In this document: piece after piece, positions 16,225 to 18,057 of the stretch
Layout: every line of letters begins with the position of its first letter
Position numbering within the stretch: position 1 is the stretch's first letter
Assembly: GCA_023228385.1 (NCBI GenBank)
Contig: JALOBF010000017.1
Location: 1 to 18,057 of the forward strand
Origin: Bacilli bacterium
GTDB taxonomy: Bacteria > Bacillota_I > Bacilli_A > ML615J-28 > CAG-698
Length of the DNA stretch: 18,057 bases
Direction of reading: 5' to 3'
The notes under the pieces: generated by a model
What the model was told of the DNA's origin: nothing
The model's input: only the letters and a program-made list of their open reading frames with translations
The model's database searches: none
Made by a program: the position numbers and the translations under genes

Positions 16225-17415
16225 GTGATTGATAAAAGTAAAAAGATATTTTTGGTAATAATTTCGGGATTATTGCTTTGTTTTTTTGCTAGTTCGTCGG
16301 TTTTAGCAAAAGAAAATAACGGAAATGAAACGGAAGAATTACAGTTGGTGGCCGATGCCAAAAGTGCAATTTTAATCGAACCGACGACTTTGACGGTAAT
16401 ATATGAAAAAAACGCAACCGAAAAGCGTCATCCGGCCAGTATGACAAAAATAATGACGATGATTTTAATCATGGAAGCGCTTAAGAAAAACATTATCCGG
16501 CTCGATCAAACCCTATATGCATCGGAGTATGCATCGAGTATGGGCGGGACCAATATTTATCTTGAGCCGGGCGAAGGCATGAGTGTCGAGGATTTACTGA
16601 AGTCGATAGCAATTGCCTCGGCGAATGATTCTTCGGTTGTTTTTGCCGAGGCCATCGGCGGCAGTGTTAAAAATTTCGTTAGAATGATGAATAATAAAGC
16701 CCAGGAAATCGGCTGTACCGACACAAGTTTTAAAAATCCTCACGGCTTACCCGAGATCGGTCATCTTTCGACCGCCCGTGATACCGCTTTGATGGGAGCT
16801 TATCTTGTTAACAATCATCCTGAGATTTTGTATTATACCAGCATCTATGAAGATTATGTCCGGGAGGATACCAAAAAACGTTTTTGGTTGGTTAATACCA
16901 ATAAGCTGGTAAGATTTATCGAAGGGGTTGACGGGATTAAGACCGGTTGGCATAATGAAGCCGGATATTGTCTGGCTGCTTCGATAAAAAAAGATAATAA
17001 GCGCTTTATTGCCGTTGTGATGGGAGCTAGCACTTCAAAGATCCGTAATCAAGAAATTATGCAAATGTTGAATTATGCAATCGGCACTTTCGAAGTTCAT
17101 CCCGTTTACAAAAAAAATCAGGTGATTGCCACTTATGAAGACGTTAGTTTTTATCCTTCCAAGTATAATATTGTTATTACCGAAGACGTTAATGTTTTAT
17201 TAAAAAAAGGGGAAAAATTAAAGGAAATAACGATTGAAAAAAACATTGATTATGATAATTTATCATATGATAATAAAAAAGTCGGTACCTTAAAAATCTA
17301 TTACGACGGAGTCCTAATAAAAGAAGTAGATTTGGCGGTAAAAGAAGAACTGCAAAAAGCGAATTTCTTTAAAGTGTTTTGGGAAATATTAAAAGAAATT
17401 CTTTTGGTATCTTGA
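16225..17415 (+). CDS. D-alanyl-D-alanine carboxypeptidase, peptidase S11 (DacF/DacB-like)
   Basis: A 396-residue penicillin-binding protein that trims the terminal D-Ala from peptidoglycan side chains outside the membrane. An N-terminal signal peptide (MIDKSKKIFL, then a hydrophobic core ending SSSVLA-KE near residue 28) directs export. Active-site motifs are complete: Ser72-Met-Thr-Lys75, Ser132-Ala-Asn134 and Lys239-Thr-Gly241. The C-terminus FFKVFWEILKEILLV looks like the amphipathic membrane anchor of this family. GTG 16213 and 16216 are in frame further upstream. I chose GTG 16225 because GGTGAT (16215-16220) is spaced correctly for it and the protein then begins like a clean signal peptide. 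DacF homologues act in spore cortex formation, which would fit the adjacent cotJ genes, but vegetative DacA-type roles cannot be excluded. Confidence 0.92.
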   Translation: MIDKSKKIFLVIISGLLLCFFASSSVLAKENNGNETEELQLVADAKSAILIEPTTLTVIYEKNATEKRHPASMTKIMTMILIMEALKKNIIRLDQTLYASEYASSMGGTNIYLEPGEGMSVEDLLKSIAIASANDSSVVFAEAIGGSVKNFVRMMNNKAQEIGCTDTSFKNPHGLPEIGHLSTARDTALMGAYLVNNHPEILYYTSIYEDYVREDTKKRFWLVNTNKLVRFIEGVDGIKTGWHNEAGYCLAASIKKDNKRFIAVVMGASTSKIRNQEIMQMLNYAIGTFEVHPVYKKNQVIATYEDVSFYPSKYNIVITEDVNVLLKKGEKLKEITIEKNIDYDNLSYDNKKVGTLKIYYDGVLIKEVDLAVKEELQKANFFKVFWEILKEILLVS

Positions 17416-17416
17416 T

Positions 17417-17444
17417 AAAAAAGAACCGATCGGTTCTTTTTTTT
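17417..17444 (+). terminator. Rho-independent terminator of the carboxypeptidase gene
   Basis: The stem AAAAAAGAACC (17417-17427) pairs with GGTTCTTTTTT (17432-17442) around GATC, followed by further T to 17444. It starts two bases after the TGA stop. The flanking A-run means it could also work on the other strand. Confidence 0.88.
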
Positions 17445-17471
17445 GGCTTTATTATGATAATCGGTTATAAT
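17443..17471 (+). promoter_or_regulatory. Possible relict sigma-A promoter of the dead peptidase gene
   Basis: TTGGCT (17443-17448) and TATAAT (17466-17471) are separated by 17 bases and directly precede the oligoendopeptidase pseudogene. The -35 overlaps the preceding terminator's T-run. In such AT-rich DNA this may be chance. Confidence 0.3.
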
Positions 17472-17506
17472 ATTTAATATACTGCAAATAAGCGGCAATA
17501 ACGTAA

Positions 17507-18057
17507 CAGTGGAATTTAAACTCATTTACACTTGCGCATGAACTCGGTCACGCTTATCACGGCGAACAAATATTTAGCGGCATATCAGTCCGCATCAAGT
17601 AATCAAGAAAAAATTCATTTTGGAACAAAAACTGCTACAGATGCCACCCAAGTTATTGTTGATATATATAGTCGTTTTCTTTTTAAGCAGGCGGTTTTTT
17701 CGGCTCGGGAAAAGTCTATTTTCAGCAGTAAAGAGCTCAATGAAATGACGGCGGTCGCCCAAGGGAGTCATATGGCGATGCACTTGTTCCGGAAGACCTT
17801 AATTCGGGTATGCGAATCAATAAATCGCACTATTATCGCGGCGGGCTTAGTTTTTATAACTTCCCTTCTGCTTTGGTTTACTGTTTGTGCAAGGGATAAA
17901 TGCCAATTGCCTAAAGAACGATCCCGATTATGATTAACGAACTCTTTAGGGCAACCGGTCGGATGCGGGTTGAAGACGTTGCCTTAACGGTCGGAATTAA
18001 TCTTAAAGATAAAACTTCTTGGGAAACCGGCTTACAAATCATAATTGAGGAAATTTA
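17507..18057 (+). pseudogene. Oligoendopeptidase F (M3 peptidase) pseudogene, runs off window
   Basis: Bases 17507-17599 read NSFTLAHELGHAYHG, the HExxH zinc motif of M3 oligoendopeptidases, then hit TAA 17600-17602. In another frame, 17639-17762 reads DATQVIVDIYSRFLF and SSKELNEMTAVAQ, both PepF blocks. After a frameshift near 17763, 17765-17896 reads ESYGDALVPEDL and INKSHYYRGGLSFYNFP, then TAA 17897-17899. A short third-frame stretch (NCLKNDPDYD) leads back to ELFRATGRMRVEDVALTVGI (from 17939), continuing to the window end. The pieces are in correct family order. Only about 27 codons separate HExxH from the DATQ block where the family has about 65-70, so the segment with the third zinc-ligand Glu is lost. 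Most of the N-terminal domain is absent. The protein cannot be functional. Confidence 0.88.

Noticed and set aside
17532..17933. Open frame of 133 residues that could be called a hypothetical protein with a membrane segment
   Set aside because: Its middle part is one frame of the dead PepF gene, while its ends translate PepF-coding DNA in wrong frames. It begins inside the HExxH-encoding segment and has no ribosome binding site.
1..18057. CRISPR arrays, tRNA/rRNA genes, insertion sequences, phage or defence genes
   Set aside because: No regularly spaced repeats, RNA gene signatures, transposase motifs or terminal inverted repeats were seen on reading both strands.

Overview
The window comes from a low-GC Gram-positive bacterium (Bacillota) that most likely forms endospores. 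The evidence is AT-rich codon usage, strong AGGAGG-type ribosome binding sites, a glgD partner next to glgC, a CcpA/MalR-like LacI regulator and a cotJ spore-coat operon. TGA is used as a stop (malQ, glgD, the carboxypeptidase), so the genetic code is standard and a Mycoplasma-type code is excluded. I cannot name the genus from sequence alone.

Layout. Bases 1-906 hold the 3' part of a uroporphyrinogen-decarboxylase-fold methyltransferase gene. Convergent to it is a LacI-family repressor gene (934-1914, minus). Behind that repressor gene lies what looks like the decayed tail of a GH13 alpha-glucosidase/amylase gene (about 1946-2250, minus). The rest of the 637-base gap to malQ carries a strong extended -10 promoter, two cre-like operators and a cluster of TTACA/TGTAA elements. 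From 2552 to 14001 runs a tightly packed seven-gene glycogen operon on the plus strand: malQ-glgB-glgC-glgD-glgA-glgP-GH13. It has an internal promoter before glgB and a clear terminator at 14012-14034.

The operon covers a full glycogen cycle. GlgC/GlgD make ADP-glucose, GlgA polymerises it and GlgB branches the chain. GlgP releases glucose-1-phosphate, while MalQ and the cytoplasmic GH13 enzyme process the short or branched leftovers. Overlapping or nearly touching genes (glgD/glgA by 4 bases, glgP/GH13 by 1 base) suggest translational coupling.

From 14094 to 15219 is a two-gene spore-coat operon. Its first gene reads as a fusion of CotJA-like and CotJB-like segments behind a proline-rich leader. 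The second is cotJC, a manganese-catalase-like coat protein with all five metal ligands. A bidirectional terminator separates it from a convergent metallo-beta-lactamase-fold hydrolase gene. Divergent from that is a secreted D-alanyl-D-alanine carboxypeptidase gene (16225-17415) ending at a strong terminator. The last 550 bases are a clear pseudogene of an oligoendopeptidase F (M3 peptidase), with frameshifts, stops and an internal deletion; it runs off the window.

Most of the window is conventional metabolism. The points worth a second look are the CotJA-CotJB fusion, the two decayed genes, the operator cluster in front of malQ, and the Lys-to-Gln change in the GlgA nucleotide-sugar loop. 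I found no CRISPR array, tRNA, rRNA, insertion sequence or phage gene, and nothing I would call an undescribed system.
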